Translations under genes and position numbers: made by a program
Shown here: piece after piece, positions 1 through 10,982 of the stretch
How positions within the stretch are numbered: the stretch's first letter is position 1
Layout: each line of letters begins with the position of its first letter
The notes under the pieces: model-generated
Database searches by the model: none
The model's input: only the letters and a program-made list of their open reading frames with translations
What the model was told of the DNA's origin: nothing
Assembly: GCF_900566085.1 (NCBI RefSeq)
Contig: NZ_UPHT01000119.1
Coordinates: 1-64,000, forward strand
From: Mycobacterium attenuatum
GTDB taxonomy: Bacteria > Actinomycetota > Actinomycetes > Mycobacteriales > Mycobacteriaceae
Length of the DNA: 64,000 nucleotides
Direction of reading: 5' to 3'

Positions 1-168
1 CGTGTGCTGCGGTGTCCGCAGCCGGCGCGCCAAGCTTTCCAGGCGCTCCAGGGCGCGCATTCGCTCGGGGGTGGTGAGCACGTCAAAAGACAACTCACAC
101 AAACGATCCAGATCCGCGTCGAGCGCGTTGAAGACCCCGACGATGTCTTCACGACTGCTCGAACCCAT
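1..168 (-). CDS. DUF222 / HNH endonuclease (13E12 family), N-terminal part only
   Basis: The reverse strand reads 56 codons from an ATG at 168 to the window edge without a stop: [20 protein letters not shown], then a helical Asp/Glu/Arg-rich stretch ending near [14 protein letters not shown]. This is the typical N-terminus of the mycobacterial DUF222-HNH (13E12 repeat) family, where DUF222 precedes a C-terminal HNH nuclease domain. The rest lies outside the window, so intactness cannot be judged. Members are multicopy and of unclear role. The family call is inferred from the N-terminal pattern alone. No strong ribosome-binding site precedes the ATG. Confidence 0.6.
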   Translation of the reverse strand, partial: MGSSSREDIVGVFNALDADLDRLCELSFDVLTTPERMRALERLESLARRLRTPQHT

Positions 169-549
169 GCCTGAAACTCTACGAACAACCACCGACAACA
201 ATCGCCGTCATGTGACCACTGAAACCACAGTGACACAAGGGATTACAGGGATCCGCAGATGGAGAAAGTCCCGTATGGGAGCAAGACAAGACACAGGTCG
301 TAGTTGTATCCGACCCGGTTGACCCTGGATTCGGTGTCAGCGCTATGCAGTCTGCGCCGAAACGCCCAGCTTGTCTATTACGTCGATCTGACGCTTGTCG
401 CGGGCGAACAATCGGCTGCAGCCGTCCGCCGGGCCTTGAGGCCTGAAAAGTCACGCCGTGCAGGCATTCTGGAGCCATCCCGCCGGCTACCAGACTTTCC
501 TGCCACAGACCTCACGCAACGGCTCACCCCATTACCGAATGAGTCGTGT
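169..549. other. Intergenic region, no gene seen
   Basis: This lies between the divergent-side start of the DUF222 gene and the 3' end of nadE. It holds an imperfect hairpin at 211-237 (arms CACTG/CAGTG flanked by TGTG/CACA) about 45 bp upstream of the DUF222 start, and a 12-bp perfect palindrome CGGCTGCAGCCG at 413-424. No open frame here resembles a known protein. Confidence 0.5.
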
Positions 550-2592
550 TCAGTCTTGTGGCACTTCCTGCTCGATCTGATCGAGCCACGTCCGAGCCGA
601 CATATCCGACGGCGCGCGCCAATCCCCGCGTGGAGACAACGCTCCCCCGTGCGACACCTTGGGGCCGTTGGGCAATGCCGAGCGTTTGAACTGGCTGAAC
701 GAATAAAACCGATCGACGAAAACCTGCAGCCAATGCCGGATCTCGGACAGGGAGTAGGACGGGCGTTTGTCGTGCGGGAAGCCGGGCGGCCACGTGCCGA
801 GTTCGGAATCATGCCACGCATGCCAGGCCAGAAACGCGATCTTCGACGGCCGGAACCCGAAGCGCAACACGTGGAACAGCGAGAAGTCCTGCAGAGCAAA
901 GGGTCCGACCTTCGCTTCGCTGCTCTGCAGCTCCTCCTCTTCGCCGCTGGGAACCAGCTCCGGGGTGATCTCGGTGTCGAGCACCGACTGCAGCACCTCG
1001 CCCACGTGCTCGTCGAATTCACCCGAGGTGATGACCCAGCGGATCAGATGCTGGATCAGCGTCTTGGGCACCCCGGCATTGACGTTGTAGTGCGACATCT
1101 GGTCGCCGACACCGTATGTCGACCAGCCCAGCCCCAGCTCGGACAGATCGCCGGTGCCCAGGACGATTCCGCCGCGCTGGTTGGCAATGCGGAACAGGTA
1201 ATCGGTGCGCAGACCGGCCTGCACGTTCTCGAATGTGACGTCGTAGACCTTTTCACCGCGCGCGAACGGATGACCCATCTCGTTGAGCATCAGCGCCGCA
1301 GTGTCGCGAATATCGATTTCCTCGAACGTGGCCCCCAGCGCCCGCGCCAGCTTGACCGCGTTGGTCTTGGTGCGCTCGCCGGTGGCGAAGCCGGGCAGGG
1401 TGAACGCCAGAATGTCGCTGCGCGGGCGTTCTTCGCGGTCCATCGCGCGGGCCGCGACAATCAGCGCGTGTGTGGAGTCCAGGCCCCCGGAGACGCCGAT
1501 GACCACCTTCGGGTAGTGCAGTGCCCGCAGCCGCTGTTCCAGACCGGATACCTGGATGTTGTAGGCCTCGTAGCAATCCTGTTGCAGCCGTCGCGCATCG
1601 GCCGGCACGAACGGGAACCGCTCGACGTTCCGCCGCAACCCGATGTCACCGGTGGGCGGATCGACGCGGAACTCAATGCGCCGGAACGACTCCACTGCTG
1701 CCCGGTGATGGCGCCGGTTGTCGTCGAAGGTGCCCATCCGCAGCCGCTCCGAGCGGAGCAACTCGGTGTCCACGTCGGCGACCGAACGGCGCTCGCCCTT
1801 GGGGAAACGCTCGGATTGCGCCAGCAGCACCCCGTTCTCCCAGATCATCGTCTGGCCGTCCCACGCCAAGTCCGTCGTCGACTCGCCCTCTCCCGCCGCG
1901 GCATAGACATAGGCCGCCAGGCAACGCGACGACGCGGACCGGGCCAGCAAGCAGCGGTCCTCGGCGCGCCCGATCGTGATCGGGCTTCCGGACAGGTTGG
2001 CCAATACGGTCGCACCCGCCAGAGCCGCCTCGGCGCTGGGCGGGACCGGGACAAACATGTCCTCGCAGATCTCCACGTGCAGGACGAAGCCGGGCAGGTC
2101 CGACGCGATGAAGAGCAGATCCGGCCCGAACGGCACATCCGATCCGCAGATCCGCATGCTGCCGCGCTCGTCGTCGCCGGCCGCGACCTGGCGGTGCTCG
2201 TAGAACTCCCGGTAGGTGGGCAGGTAGGACTTCGGAACCACACCCAGCACGCGGCCGCGATGGACAACGACCGCGGTGTTGTAGATGCGGTGCCGATAGC
2301 GCAGCGGCGCACCGACCACCAGGACGGGCAGCAGGTCGGCGGAGTGCGCCACCACGTCGCGCAGTGCATCCTCGACGGCCTCGAGCAAGACATCCTGCAG
2401 CAGGATGTCCTCGATCGAATAGCCGGACAACGTCAGTTCCGGAAACACCGCCAGGGCAACGCCGTCGTCGTGGCACTGGCGGGCCAGGCCCAACACCGAG
2501 GCGGCGTTGGCCTCGGGATCGCCGATGGTGGTGTGGTGCGTGCACGCGGCGACGCGCACGAACCCGTGCCGGTATGCGGAATAGAAGCTCAT
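550..2592 (-). CDS. nadE: Glutamine-dependent NAD+ synthetase
   Basis: NadE amidates deamido-NAD to NAD+ using ATP and glutamine-derived ammonia, the last step of NAD synthesis. The 680-residue protein has an N-terminal nitrilase-type glutaminase domain with the triad Glu52, Lys121 and Cys176 (EICEDMF), followed by a C-terminal synthetase domain with the ATP P-loop SGGLDS near residue 370. Length and residues match M. tuberculosis Rv2438c. The ATG at 2592 is preferred over an upstream in-frame ATG at 2619 because GGAGG lies 4 nt before it and homology begins at MSFYSAY. It is divergent from a sirtuin gene 72 bp away, so an NAD maker faces an NAD consumer. Confidence 0.97.
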   Translation of the reverse strand: MSFYSAYRHGFVRVAACTHHTTIGDPEANAASVLGLARQCHDDGVALAVFPELTLSGYSIEDILLQDVLLEAVEDALRDVVAHSADLLPVLVVGAPLRYRHRIYNTAVVVHRGRVLGVVPKSYLPTYREFYEHRQVAAGDDERGSMRICGSDVPFGPDLLFIASDLPGFVLHVEICEDMFVPVPPSAEAALAGATVLANLSGSPITIGRAEDRCLLARSASSRCLAAYVYAAAGEGESTTDLAWDGQTMIWENGVLLAQSERFPKGERRSVADVDTELLRSERLRMGTFDDNRRHHRAAVESFRRIEFRVDPPTGDIGLRRNVERFPFVPADARRLQQDCYEAYNIQVSGLEQRLRALHYPKVVIGVSGGLDSTHALIVAARAMDREERPRSDILAFTLPGFATGERTKTNAVKLARALGATFEEIDIRDTAALMLNEMGHPFARGEKVYDVTFENVQAGLRTDYLFRIANQRGGIVLGTGDLSELGLGWSTYGVGDQMSHYNVNAGVPKTLIQHLIRWVITSGEFDEHVGEVLQSVLDTEITPELVPSGEEEELQSSEAKVGPFALQDFSLFHVLRFGFRPSKIAFLAWHAWHDSELGTWPPGFPHDKRPSYSLSEIRHWLQVFVDRFYSFSQFKRSALPNGPKVSHGGALSPRGDWRAPSDMSARTWLDQIEQEVPQD

Positions 2593-2664
2593 TGCCCTCC
2601 ATTGTCGCGGTATCGCCATCTGGATCGGGTGACGGGGTGTTAGCGGAGCCCTACCCTCGGTTGG

Positions 2665-3555
2665 GTGGAATCCCCCGAACTCGTCGCGCTACTGGCCGGT
2701 CGCCGGGTCGCGGTGCTCACGGGCGCGGGGATTTCCACCGACTCGGGCATACCCGATTACCGAGGACCCGACTCACCGCCGAGCAATCCCATGACCATCG
2801 GCCAGTTCACCTCGGATCCGGCGTTTCGCCGGCGATACTGGGCACGCAATCACTGCGGCTGGCGGCACATGGACGACACCGTGCCCAATGCCGGACATCG
2901 GGCATTGGCCGCCTTGGAGCGGGCCGGGGTGGTGTCGGGCGTGATCACCCAGAACGTCGATCTGCTGCACACCAAGGCCGGCAGCCGCGACGTGGTCAAT
3001 CTGCACGGCACCTATGCGCAGGTGGTCTGCCTGAGTTGCGGTTACACCATGAGCCGGGCCGCGCTGGCCCAGCAGCTGGAAGCGCTCAACCCCGGGTTCA
3101 TCGAGCGCGCCGCGGCGGTCGGCGGATTGGCGGTGGCTCCCGACGCGGACGCCGTCATCGCCTCGGCCGCAGACACCGCATCGTTTCGCTACCTCGATTG
3201 CCCGTGCTGCACCGGAATACTCAAACCCGACATCGTCTACTTCGGCGAAAACGTGCCCAAAAAACTTGTGGCTCAAGCCTACTCACTGGTTGATCGGGCC
3301 GAGGCCCTGCTGGTCGCCGGCTCGTCGCTGACGGTGTACTCCGGCTACCGATTCGTGCGCCGCGCCGCGGCCCTCGCGATCCCGATCGCCGTCGTCAACC
3401 GTGGACCTACCCGCGGCGACGACGCGGCCAGGCTGAAGATCGACGGCGGCTGCTCGGAGACGCTGACCGGGTTGGCCGCTGAGCTGGCGACCGGCCGCCC
3501 AGCAGAAGATGCCGAGCATGGTGCGGATAAGCGTGCACGAAGCTGCCCGGCCTAG
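2665..3555 (+). CDS. NAD-dependent protein deacylase, SIR2 family (class II-like)
   Basis: A 296-residue sirtuin. Visible motifs are GAGIS (20-24), TQNVD (95-99), catalytic His114 in NLHGTY, zinc-ligand pairs C122/C125 and C179/C182, and the GSS motif of the Rossmann fold. Sirtuins remove acyl groups from lysines using NAD+ and release nicotinamide. TQNVDLLHTKAG and the long insertion between the cysteine pairs resemble class II (SIRT4-like) enzymes rather than the shorter class III Rv1151c. This gene is absent beside nadE in M. tuberculosis. The start is GTG at 2665. Its last bases overlap an antisense cytochrome P450 remnant. Substrate and acyl preference cannot be told from sequence. Confidence 0.9.
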   Translation: MESPELVALLAGRRVAVLTGAGISTDSGIPDYRGPDSPPSNPMTIGQFTSDPAFRRRYWARNHCGWRHMDDTVPNAGHRALAALERAGVVSGVITQNVDLLHTKAGSRDVVNLHGTYAQVVCLSCGYTMSRAALAQQLEALNPGFIERAAAVGGLAVAPDADAVIASAADTASFRYLDCPCCTGILKPDIVYFGENVPKKLVAQAYSLVDRAEALLVAGSSLTVYSGYRFVRRAAALAIPIAVVNRGPTRGDDAARLKIDGGCSETLTGLAAELATGRPAEDAEHGADKRARSCPA

Positions 3556-3745
3556 GCCGGCACCGCTTCTGGATGTCGGGCATTTGACGCAACAGCTCAC
3601 CGAAAATGGCGTGTAGCTGCGTCCTGGCCACATGAGCCCCCAGGCAAAAGTGCACGCGCCACCCTCCGAAACCCGCGTGCGGCTTGGGACTACGGCCTAG
3701 CTCGAAGCGCTCTGGACGCACGAACACATCGTGGCTGTCTCTCAG
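3530..3745 (-). pseudogene. Cytochrome P450 C-terminal remnant
   Basis: On the minus strand one frame reads RDSHDVFVRPERFELGRS, then the P450 heme-binding loop FGGWRVHFCLGAHVAR (the heme-thiolate Cys codon is at 3644-3646), then LHAIFGELLRQMPDIQ, and after about eight residues SFVHAY, as at P450 C-termini. An in-frame stop lies just upstream, so only the last roughly 70 residues of a normally about 400-residue enzyme survive. The 3' part overlaps the end of the sirtuin gene antiparallel. It is a clear gene relic from a deletion, not a functional gene. Confidence 0.85.
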
Positions 3746-3766
3746 AGGTGCTTAGGCCACCTCAGG

Positions 3767-4873
3767 TCAAACGGGCACCAAGTCGTCGGCATGCACCGCG
3801 GGCCGGCGCAGTTCACCGGGCAACTCCGAGGTGGACCGGCCCATCATCGAGGCAAGCTCGGCCGCGTCGTAGGCAACCACACCGCGGGCCACGGTGGCCG
3901 CATCGGGTCCACGGAGTTCGACAACGTCACCGGCGAAAAACTTGCCCGATACCGCGGTGATGCCAGCCGGCAGCAGCGACCGGCGCTGCCGCACGACGGC
4001 CCGCACCGCACCCGAGTCCAGGGTCAGCCAGCCCGCGGCCTCGGCGGCATACCGTACCCAGAACCGCCGCGCCGACATGCGCCCCGGACGCGGCGCGAAG
4101 ACAGTGCCCACCGACGCGTCGCTGAGCGCCGTCGCCGCGTCCGTTGCGAGGGCCAGCAGCACCGGCATCCCCGCATCGGCTGCCAGTAGCGCCGACGAGA
4201 CCTTGGACGCCATCCCGCCGGTACCGAGGTGACTGCTGCGCCCGGCGACAACCCCGTCCAGATCGGCGACACCGGACACCTCGGGAATGAACCGCGCCCC
4301 CTGGTGTTTTCGCGGGTCCGCCTCGTAGAGGCCGTCGATGTCGGACAGCAGCACCAGCGCCTCGGCACCCACCAGGTGGGCTACCAGGGCCGAGAGCCGA
4401 TCGTTGTCACCGAAACGGATTTCGTTGGTGGCCACCGTGTCGTTCTCGTTGACGATCGCCACCGCATGCAGTGCCCGCAACCGGTCCAGGGTGCGCTGGG
4501 CGTTGGTATGCTGCACCCGCATGGAAATATCGTGGGCGGTCAGCAGCACCTGCCCGACTGTGCGCCCGTAGCGGGCGAACGCCGCGCTCCACGAGTTCAC
4601 CAGCGCCACCTGCCCCACACTGGCCGCAGCTTGCTTGGTCGCCAAATCCCTTGGGCGGCGGGGTAATCCGAGTGGCTCGAGGCCGGCGGCGATCGCGCCC
4701 GAAGATACGATGACGACGTCGGTGCCCGCCTTCATCCGCGCCTCGATAGCGTCGGCCAAGTCGGCCAGCCGGCCGGCGTCGAACATGCCGGACGGGGTGG
4801 TCAGCGCCGTCGTGCCGACCTTGACGACGAGGCTGCGTGCGGCCCGGATGGCTTCCCGGTGGGCACTGGTCAT
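3767..4873 (-). CDS. proB: Glutamate 5-kinase
   Basis: ProB phosphorylates glutamate to gamma-glutamyl phosphate, the first committed step of proline synthesis. The 368 residues comprise an amino-acid-kinase fold starting at [11 protein letters not shown] (about residue 15) with SSGAIAAG and the ENDTVA/GDND substrate loop, then a C-terminal PUA domain (about 285-365). Length is standard for actinobacteria. The ATG shares one base with the obg stop codon (TGATG), indicating translational coupling as last gene of rplU-rpmA-obg-proB. Confidence 0.97.
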   Translation of the reverse strand: MTSAHREAIRAARSLVVKVGTTALTTPSGMFDAGRLADLADAIEARMKAGTDVVIVSSGAIAAGLEPLGLPRRPRDLATKQAAASVGQVALVNSWSAAFARYGRTVGQVLLTAHDISMRVQHTNAQRTLDRLRALHAVAIVNENDTVATNEIRFGDNDRLSALVAHLVGAEALVLLSDIDGLYEADPRKHQGARFIPEVSGVADLDGVVAGRSSHLGTGGMASKVSSALLAADAGMPVLLALATDAATALSDASVGTVFAPRPGRMSARRFWVRYAAEAAGWLTLDSGAVRAVVRQRRSLLPAGITAVSGKFFAGDVVELRGPDAATVARGVVAYDAAELASMMGRSTSELPGELRRPAVHADDLVPV

Positions 4874-6312
4874 CAGCTCTCACCGCGTTCACGTCGCTGC
4901 CGGCGGGCCGCCTTGCGTTCGGCGGCGCCGACCCGCTCGTTGCGCTCCAGACGCGCGTCGGTGCCCCGGCCTGACATCGTGACGTGACCGCCCGCGGGAG
5001 TTTGCGGCTCCCAGTCGAAGGTCATCTCACCGATCGTCACCGCACACCCTGGCTGAGCACCTAGCCGCAACAACTCGTCCTCGACACCCAGGCGCGCCAG
5101 GCGGTCCGCGAGATAGCCGACGGCCTCGTCGTTGTCGAAGTCGGTCTGGCCGATCCAGCGCTCGGGCCGGGCACCGGTCACCACGAAACCGCCGTGTCCG
5201 TCGGGCCGCACCTCGAAACCACTGTCGTCGATGGGCACGGGGCGAATCACCGGCCGTCGCGGCACCACCTGAGGCCGTGCGGCGTTGTACCGCGCCATCA
5301 TGTGCCACAGCCCGAAGATCAACGGCTGCAGGTTTTCCCGGGTGACGGTGGACACCAGGAAGACCGGCCAACCGCGCTGGGCGATCTCGTCGCGAACGAA
5401 CTCGGCCAGTTCGCGGGCCTCGGGGACGTCGATCTTGTTGAGCACCACCGCCCGGGGCCGTTCGGTGAGATCGTCCAACACCGAATCACCCCTCAACGTG
5501 GGTGTGTAAGCCGCAAGTTCGGCTTCCAGCGCGTCGATGTCGGAGATCGGGTCGCGGCCGGGGTCGTTGGTCGCGCAGTCCACAACATGTACCAGCACCG
5601 CGCAGCGCTCGATGTGCCGCAGGAAATCCAGGCCCAGCCCGCGGCCCTGGGCCGCGCCCGGGATCAAGCCGGGCACGTCGGCCACCGTGAATGCGTGTTC
5701 GCCCGCCGAAACCACCCCGAGGTTGGGCACGAGGGTGGTGAACGGGTAGTCGGCGATTTTGGGTTTGGCCGCCGAAACGACCGACACCAGCGACGACTTC
5801 CCGGCCGACGGGAACCCGATGAGTCCGACGTCGGCAACGGTCTTGAGTTCGAGGGTGAGATCCCGCGATTGTCCGGGTTCGCCGAGCAAGGCGAACCCCG
5901 GTGCTTTGCGGGCACGCGACGCCAGCGCGGCGTTGCCCAACCCTCCGCGGCCACCAGCGGCGGCCGCAAAGCGGGTGCCGGCACCGACCAGATCGGCCAG
6001 CAACCGCCCGGTTTCGTCCAGCACAACGGTGCCGTCGGGCACCTTGACCTCCAGGTCGGTGCCCGCGGCGCCGTCGCGGTTGCTGCCCATGCCGGGTTTG
6101 CCCGATGGCGCGTTGATGTGGGGATGGAAATGGAAGTCGAGCAGGGTGTGCACCTGCGAGTCCACCACGAAGACGATGCTGCCGCCGCGCCCGCCGTTGC
6201 CGCCGTCGGGACCGCCCAGCGGCTTGAATTTTTCCCGATGAACCGAGGCGCAGCCGTTACCGCCCGAACCCGCCCGCACGTGCACGACGACTCGATCGAC
6301 GAACCGAGGCAT
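4873..6312 (-). CDS. obg: Obg/CgtA GTPase
   Basis: Obg is an essential GTPase linked to 50S assembly and stress control. The 479-residue protein has the glycine-rich Obg fold (1-158), a GTPase domain with G1 [10 protein letters not shown]3 DVPGLI and the NKID G4 motif, and a C-terminal OCT domain (about 350-430) followed by the basic tail common in mycobacteria. It lies 79 bp downstream of rpmA, the conserved bacterial rplU-rpmA-obg arrangement, and is coupled to proB by a one-base overlap. Confidence 0.97.
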   Translation of the reverse strand: MPRFVDRVVVHVRAGSGGNGCASVHREKFKPLGGPDGGNGGRGGSIVFVVDSQVHTLLDFHFHPHINAPSGKPGMGSNRDGAAGTDLEVKVPDGTVVLDETGRLLADLVGAGTRFAAAAGGRGGLGNAALASRARKAPGFALLGEPGQSRDLTLELKTVADVGLIGFPSAGKSSLVSVVSAAKPKIADYPFTTLVPNLGVVSAGEHAFTVADVPGLIPGAAQGRGLGLDFLRHIERCAVLVHVVDCATNDPGRDPISDIDALEAELAAYTPTLRGDSVLDDLTERPRAVVLNKIDVPEARELAEFVRDEIAQRGWPVFLVSTVTRENLQPLIFGLWHMMARYNAARPQVVPRRPVIRPVPIDDSGFEVRPDGHGGFVVTGARPERWIGQTDFDNDEAVGYLADRLARLGVEDELLRLGAQPGCAVTIGEMTFDWEPQTPAGGHVTMSGRGTDARLERNERVGAAERKAARRQRRERGES

Positions 6313-6391
6313 CGGCTACCAATCCTTCGGATGTAACACCAAGGCGGACAAAAGCCCGTGTGACCGCCCCTGCGTTACGCGCGGGAAGCGC

Positions 6392-6646
6392 TTAGGACTG
6401 CGGCACGATGTTGACGGTCTTGCGCCCACGCTTGATGCCGAACTCGACCGCACCGCCCGCCTTGGCGAACAGCGTGTCATCCCCGCCGCGGCCGACATTG
6501 ATGCCGGGATGAAATTTGGTGCCACGCTGGCGAACGAGGATCTCACCGGCCTGGACGACCTGGCCGCCGAACCGCTTGACACCCAGCCGCTGCGCGGCCG
6601 AGTCACGACCGTTGCGCGAGCTGGAAGCGCCCTTCTTGTGTGCCAT
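6392..6646 (-). CDS. rpmA: 50S ribosomal protein L27
   Basis: The 84-residue protein starts [16 protein letters not shown], the conserved N-terminal tail of L27 that reaches the peptidyl-transferase centre. GGAGG precedes the ATG by 6 nt. It follows rplU by 12 bp in the same operon. There is no N-terminal prosequence of the Firmicutes type. Confidence 0.98.
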   Translation of the reverse strand: MAHKKGASSSRNGRDSAAQRLGVKRFGGQVVQAGEILVRQRGTKFHPGINVGRGGDDTLFAKAGGAVEFGIKRGRKTVNIVPQS

Positions 6647-6658
6647 TTGTCGCCTCCG

Positions 6659-6970
6659 CTATTTGATGCCGGTGACTTTCAGGACCGTCAGCTGCTGACG
6701 GTGGCCCTGCCGCTTGTGGTAACCGGTCTTGTTCTTGAACTTGTGGATACGGATCTTGGGACCCTTGACGTGCTCGAGCACCTCGCCGGTCACCGCGACC
6801 TTGGCCAGTGCCTTGGCATCGGTGGTGACGGTGGCCCCGTCGACGACCAGGGCGACCGGCAGCGACACGTTCGCCCCGGGGTCGGATTCGAGCTTCTCGA
6901 CCTTGACCACGTCTCCGACGGCAACCTTGTATTGCTTTCCGCCGGTCTTGACGATTGCGTAGGTCGCCAT
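6659..6970 (-). CDS. rplU: 50S ribosomal protein L21
   Basis: A 103-residue protein, [20 protein letters not shown] and onward, ending in the L21 signature [15 protein letters not shown] longer in-frame start at 7072 exists, but family length and AGAGGTG upstream of 6970 favour the short form. First gene of rplU-rpmA-obg-proB, so the operon promoter should lie in the 212-bp gap to rne. In M. tuberculosis dctA sits in that gap; it is absent here. Confidence 0.97.
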   Translation of the reverse strand: MATYAIVKTGGKQYKVAVGDVVKVEKLESDPGANVSLPVALVVDGATVTTDAKALAKVAVTGEVLEHVKGPKIRIHKFKNKTGYHKRQGHRQQLTVLKVTGIK

Positions 6971-7182
6971 CGTGGGTGCACCTCTGCTCGTTGTCGCGCT
7001 TACATTTGCGGGCACGCGCCACCGGTTGCTTACGCGTGCGGGTCTGGTTCGCGATTCGGCACACAGCGCCACCGGAGGCGCGATTGGACCGTATCGCCGT
7101 CGTAGGCTGGCAGCCTGCCGACAACTGACCCAGGTTACGTGACCAGCAGCTACAGGGTCAAACCGGCGCGCAGTTGTAGCGT

Positions 7183-10100
7183 TCAGTCCACATGGATCGG
7201 CGGGCCGGCCGGCCTGCCCGCCGCCCGTCGCCGACGCGGACGTTCCGGCAACGAGGCCATCCCGACGGGACCAGGCGGGCCGTCGGCGCTGTCCCCGGGC
7301 TCGGAATCGATGTCCTCATCGTCGGTGTCGGAATCGTCGACGTCGAGATCGTCATCGAGGTCGTCGTCGCCCAGGTCGTCGTCATCGAGCTCGTCGTCGT
7401 CATCGAGCTCCTCGTCATCGAGCTCTTCATCCTCGTCGCTGTCTTCGTCGCCGTCCTCGTCGGTATCTTCGTCACCGTCCTCGTCACCGTCTTCGTCGGT
7501 GTCTTCGTCGGTGTCTTCGTCGGTGTCGGTGTCCTCGAAGTCTTCGATCTCGTCGGAGTCGCCGGACTCGCCGTTGTCGTCGAGGTCAGCTATGTCGTCG
7601 GAGACCCCTATCGCGGTCTCTTCGACGACCCCAACCGCGAGTTCCGCGCCGGACTCCTCGGGTTCGCCGTCCCCGCGATCCGGCCCCAGGGACGAGCCTG
7701 CGGCCATCGCTTTGAACATCGGATGCTCGCCGGGAGCGTGAGCGGGGACCTTGGCCACGATCGCTTTCTCACCGGGCTCTTCGGCGCGACTCTTCTTCGA
7801 TCGCCTGTTGCGCCGGCCCCCGGAGTCCGACTTTCGCCCGGGCGCCGCTCCCGAATCCACCGGATCGGCCTGCACCAGGATCCCGCGACCGCTGCACTGG
7901 GGACACGATGTCGAGAAGGCCTCGATCAGGCCGGTTCCCAGACGTTTGCGGGTCAGCTGCACCAAGCCCAGCGAGGTCACCTCGGACACCTGGTGACGGG
8001 TGCGGTCGCGGGCCAGCGCCTCGGTCAGCCGCCGCAGCACCAGGTCGCGGTTGGATTCCAGCACCATGTCGATGAAGTCGATGACGACGATGCCGCCGAT
8101 GTCACGCAACCGCAGCTGACGCACGATCTCTTCGGCCGCCTCCAGGTTGTTCTTGGTGACGGTCTGCTCGAGATTGCCCCCAGAGCCGGTGAACTTACCC
8201 GTGTTGACGTCGATCACCGTCATGGCCTCGGTCCGGTCGATCACCAGCGTCCCGCCCGACGGCAGCCACACCTTGCGGTCCATCGCCTTGGCCAGCTGCT
8301 CGTCGATACGATGCACCGCGAACACATCGGGCGGCGGCTGGCCCCCGGAAAGCTCCGCCGGCTCGTATTTGGTCAACTTCGAAACCAGATCGGGCGCAAC
8401 GGAATTCACGTAGTCGTTAATCGTGGTCCAGGCTTCGTCACCGGAAACGATGAGCCCGGCGAAATCCTCATTGAACAAGTCGCGAATAACCTTGACCAGC
8501 ACATCCGGCTCTTCGTAGAGCGCCACCGCAGCGCCGGCCGCCTTTTGCTTGACCTCGGCAGCTTTGGCTTCGATCTGCTGCCAGCGCTCTTGCAACCGGG
8601 TGACGTCGGCGCGGATGTCGCCCTCTTTGACCCCCTCGGACGCGGTGCGGATGATCACCCCCGCGTCGGACGGCACCACCTCACGCAAGATCTCCTTGAG
8701 TCGCTGACGCTCGGTGTCGGGCAGCTTGCGACTGATCCCAGTCGACGACGCGCCCGGCACATAGACCAGATAGCGGCCGGCCAACGACACCTGCGTGGTC
8801 AGCCGTGCACCCTTGTGGCCTACCGGGTCCTTACTGACCTGAACGACGACGTAGTCACCAGGTTTGAGGGCTTGTTCGATCTTGCGGTCCGCCCCGCCCA
8901 GACCCGCGGCATCCCAGTTGACTTCACCGGCATAGAGCACCCCGTTGCGGCCACGACCGATGTCGATGAAGGCGGCCTCCATCGATGGCAGCACGTTCTG
9001 CACAATGCCCAGGTAGATGTTGCCCACCAGAGAAGCTGAAGCCGCCGACGTCACGAAGTGTTCGACGACGATCCCGTCTTCCAGCACGGCGATCTGGGTG
9101 TAGCGGGCACCCGGCTGCGGCGGCTCGGTGCGGACCCGGTCACGCACCACCATCACGCGCTCGACGGCTTCACGCCTGGCCAGGAATTCGGCCTCGGTCA
9201 GTACCGGTGGGCGACGCCGGCCGGCATCGCGGCCATCCCGGCGGCGTTGCCGTTTGGCTTCCAGCCGGGTGGAGCCGTCGATGCCCTTGATCTCGTTACC
9301 GCTGGATTCGCCGTCTCCGGAACCGCCCCCGTTGCGCGGCGCGCGCTCGTGCACGACGGTGTTGGGCGGATCATCGGGCGACGGGCCCTCGTCACCGTCA
9401 TCTCCGGAACCCGACTTGCGCCGTCTGCGCCGCCGGCGACGACGGCTGCCGCCCTCTGCCGAACCGTTGTCTTCGTCGCCGGCGTCGGTGTCGGTGTCAT
9501 CGGAGTCTTGATCGCCGTCGTCATCGCTTCGCCCGGAATCCGCATCCGTCTTCTGCTCGACCTCATCACCGTCGTCACCGGCGTGGCCGAGCCCGTCGGA
9601 TCCGCCCTGTTCGCCACGTCCGCGGCCACGACCACGACGGCCGCGTCGGCGGCGCCGGCCGCTCGGCCGGTCGATTTGCTCTTGCTCGTCGTCTGAGTCT
9701 TCGGCGGTGTCGTCGATATCGTCGATATCGTCGGTGTCGTCGGTGTCGTCGGTGTCGTCGTCATCGCTCGGCTCGGGAATCGGCTGCGGCGCGACAAACA
9801 GGGGCAGGTAGTGGGGCCGCTCCACCCACGTCTCGACGACCTGCACCGTCTCATGCGTTTCCAGCAGCAGCCGGGATTCGGGTTCCGGGGGCGCCTCGGA
9901 TTCCTCGGGCGCAGCAGCCGCCTCGCCGACACCGGGCGCGGCGTGTTCCGTTTCGTCGGAGGGTCCTTCGGAGGGCCGTTCGGCTAGTAGGTCGCGCACC
10001 CGGACGGCATCGACCCGGTCCACGCTCGAATGTGCGCTGCGGATTCGCCCGTCCAGCGCGTTCAGGGCGTCAAGCACCCGCCTGCTGCTGGTTCCCAGCG

Positions 10101-10191
10101 TTCGTGCCAGTGAATGGACTCTCAGGCGGTCCGGCAGTTCCTCACGCTGTGTCGGGTCTCTTGGGTCTGAAGATGGGGCACCGTCTACCAC
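7183..10191 (-). CDS. rne: Ribonuclease E/G
   Basis: RNase E is the endonuclease that drives mRNA turnover and rRNA/tRNA maturation. In the 1002 residues I see an N-terminal region resembling an IF2_N-type helical module ([15 protein letters not shown]), a long disordered Asp- and Arg-rich segment, an S1 domain (near [11 protein letters not shown]), the DNase I-like catalytic domain ([27 protein letters not shown]) and the zinc-link CPQCSG. The catalytic residues are kept. The C-terminal roughly 120 residues are almost pure Asp/Glu/Thr/Gly. The protein is about 50 residues longer than M. tuberculosis Rne, mostly through this tail. Start is GTG with GAGGAG 5 nt upstream. Confidence 0.95.
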   Translation of the reverse strand: MVDGAPSSDPRDPTQREELPDRLRVHSLARTLGTSSRRVLDALNALDGRIRSAHSSVDRVDAVRVRDLLAERPSEGPSDETEHAAPGVGEAAAAPEESEAPPEPESRLLLETHETVQVVETWVERPHYLPLFVAPQPIPEPSDDDDTDDTDDTDDIDDIDDTAEDSDDEQEQIDRPSGRRRRRGRRGRGRGRGEQGGSDGLGHAGDDGDEVEQKTDADSGRSDDDGDQDSDDTDTDAGDEDNGSAEGGSRRRRRRRRRKSGSGDDGDEGPSPDDPPNTVVHERAPRNGGGSGDGESSGNEIKGIDGSTRLEAKRQRRRDGRDAGRRRPPVLTEAEFLARREAVERVMVVRDRVRTEPPQPGARYTQIAVLEDGIVVEHFVTSAASASLVGNIYLGIVQNVLPSMEAAFIDIGRGRNGVLYAGEVNWDAAGLGGADRKIEQALKPGDYVVVQVSKDPVGHKGARLTTQVSLAGRYLVYVPGASSTGISRKLPDTERQRLKEILREVVPSDAGVIIRTASEGVKEGDIRADVTRLQERWQQIEAKAAEVKQKAAGAAVALYEEPDVLVKVIRDLFNEDFAGLIVSGDEAWTTINDYVNSVAPDLVSKLTKYEPAELSGGQPPPDVFAVHRIDEQLAKAMDRKVWLPSGGTLVIDRTEAMTVIDVNTGKFTGSGGNLEQTVTKNNLEAAEEIVRQLRLRDIGGIVVIDFIDMVLESNRDLVLRRLTEALARDRTRHQVSEVTSLGLVQLTRKRLGTGLIEAFSTSCPQCSGRGILVQADPVDSGAAPGRKSDSGGRRNRRSKKSRAEEPGEKAIVAKVPAHAPGEHPMFKAMAAGSSLGPDRGDGEPEESGAELAVGVVEETAIGVSDDIADLDDNGESGDSDEIEDFEDTDTDEDTDEDTDEDGDEDGDEDTDEDGDEDSDEDEELDDEELDDDDELDDDDLGDDDLDDDLDVDDSDTDDEDIDSEPGDSADGPPGPVGMASLPERPRRRRAAGRPAGPPIHVD

Positions 10192-10513
10192 GTATTCTCC
10201 TCAAGCCCCCGGGCGCGTCGTTTCGACGCGGCCACGCGAGGGCTCCGCTATGTGCCCGGGTCACTTCTCCCGGGCTTGTGATGGTCTTGCTCCGAGCCGC
10301 TCGGGCGAGCGAACTCGGCGCCGTGCTGAATGACGGCTTGACACGCCGCGCCCCATCGGATGGCGATGGTCGCGCTTGCCGAAGTCTTCATTCGGGTGTT
10401 CGACGCCGGTCCGACGACGTTCACCCGCAGTCAGTATCCCATATCACTCGGCCGGATCACCCCGGTCTGAGCTGCATACCGGCGAAACCGGCTCATCACC
10501 GGCTCATCACCGG
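10192..10513 (-). promoter_or_regulatory. rne 5' leader with hairpins
   Basis: This 322-bp gap between rne and the ndk stop codon holds a perfect 7-bp stem with 3-nt loop (CGCGTCG/CGACGCG, 10214-10230) and a CCCGGG/CCCGGG stem (10255-10274), both within 85 nt of the rne start. A tandem CCGGCTCATCA repeat (10488-10509) abuts the ndk stop. No coding gene is seen. RNase E genes are often autoregulated through structured leaders; that role here is inference. Confidence 0.45.
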
Positions 10514-10924
10514 CTAAGCGCTGGGAAACCAGAGCGCGATTTCGCGCTGCGCCGACTCGATCGAGTCGGAGCCGTGCACCAGGTTGAACTGGGTTTCCAA
10601 ACCAAAATCACCCCGGATGGTGCCCGGCGTGGCCTTGTCGACCGGGTCAGTGCCACCGGCGAGTTGACGAAACGCCGTGACTGCTCGCGGCCCCTCCACA
10701 ACGGCGGCCACGACCGGCCCCGACGTGATGAACTCGAGCAAGGAACCGAAGAATGGCTTACCTTCGTGCTCGGCGTAGTGGCGGCCGGCGAGCTCGTCGT
10801 TGACGTTTCTGAGCTCCAGCGCCGCGATGGTCAGGCCCTTGCGCTCGATGCGGCTGATGATCTCGCCGATCAGTTGGCGTTGCACACCGTCGGGCTTGAT
10901 CAGTACGAGAGTCCGTTCAGTCAC
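10514..10924 (-). CDS. ndk: Nucleoside diphosphate kinase
   Basis: Ndk balances NTP and dNTP pools by a ping-pong phosphotransfer through an active-site His. The 136-residue protein begins [12 protein letters not shown] and contains the catalytic NLVHGSDS motif. GTG at 10924 gives exactly the M. tuberculosis Rv2445c length; an ATG 39 bp upstream is in frame but adds non-homologous residues. It lies between rne and the DUF4233 gene, as in other mycobacteria. Confidence 0.97.
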   Translation of the reverse strand: MTERTLVLIKPDGVQRQLIGEIISRIERKGLTIAALELRNVNDELAGRHYAEHEGKPFFGSLLEFITSGPVVAAVVEGPRAVTAFRQLAGGTDPVDKATPGTIRGDFGLETQFNLVHGSDSIESAQREIALWFPSA

Positions 10925-10982
10925 GGTGGCTAACAGTAGGTCACCGGCGGGCCGAATGCCCACCTGGCACCCGTGACCCCGT

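Noticed and set aside
304-2643. 779-codon open frame on the plus strand
   Set aside because: It is antisense to nadE across its full length, has no recognisable motif, and arises from high-GC codon bias.
3407-3727. Intact small gene with heme-binding loop
   Set aside because: Only the P450 C-terminus is present, it starts mid-domain and overlaps the sirtuin gene, so it is treated as a relic.
7192-9039. 615-codon open frame on the plus strand
   Set aside because: Antisense to rne; its Val/Leu repeats are simply the complement of the acidic repeat.
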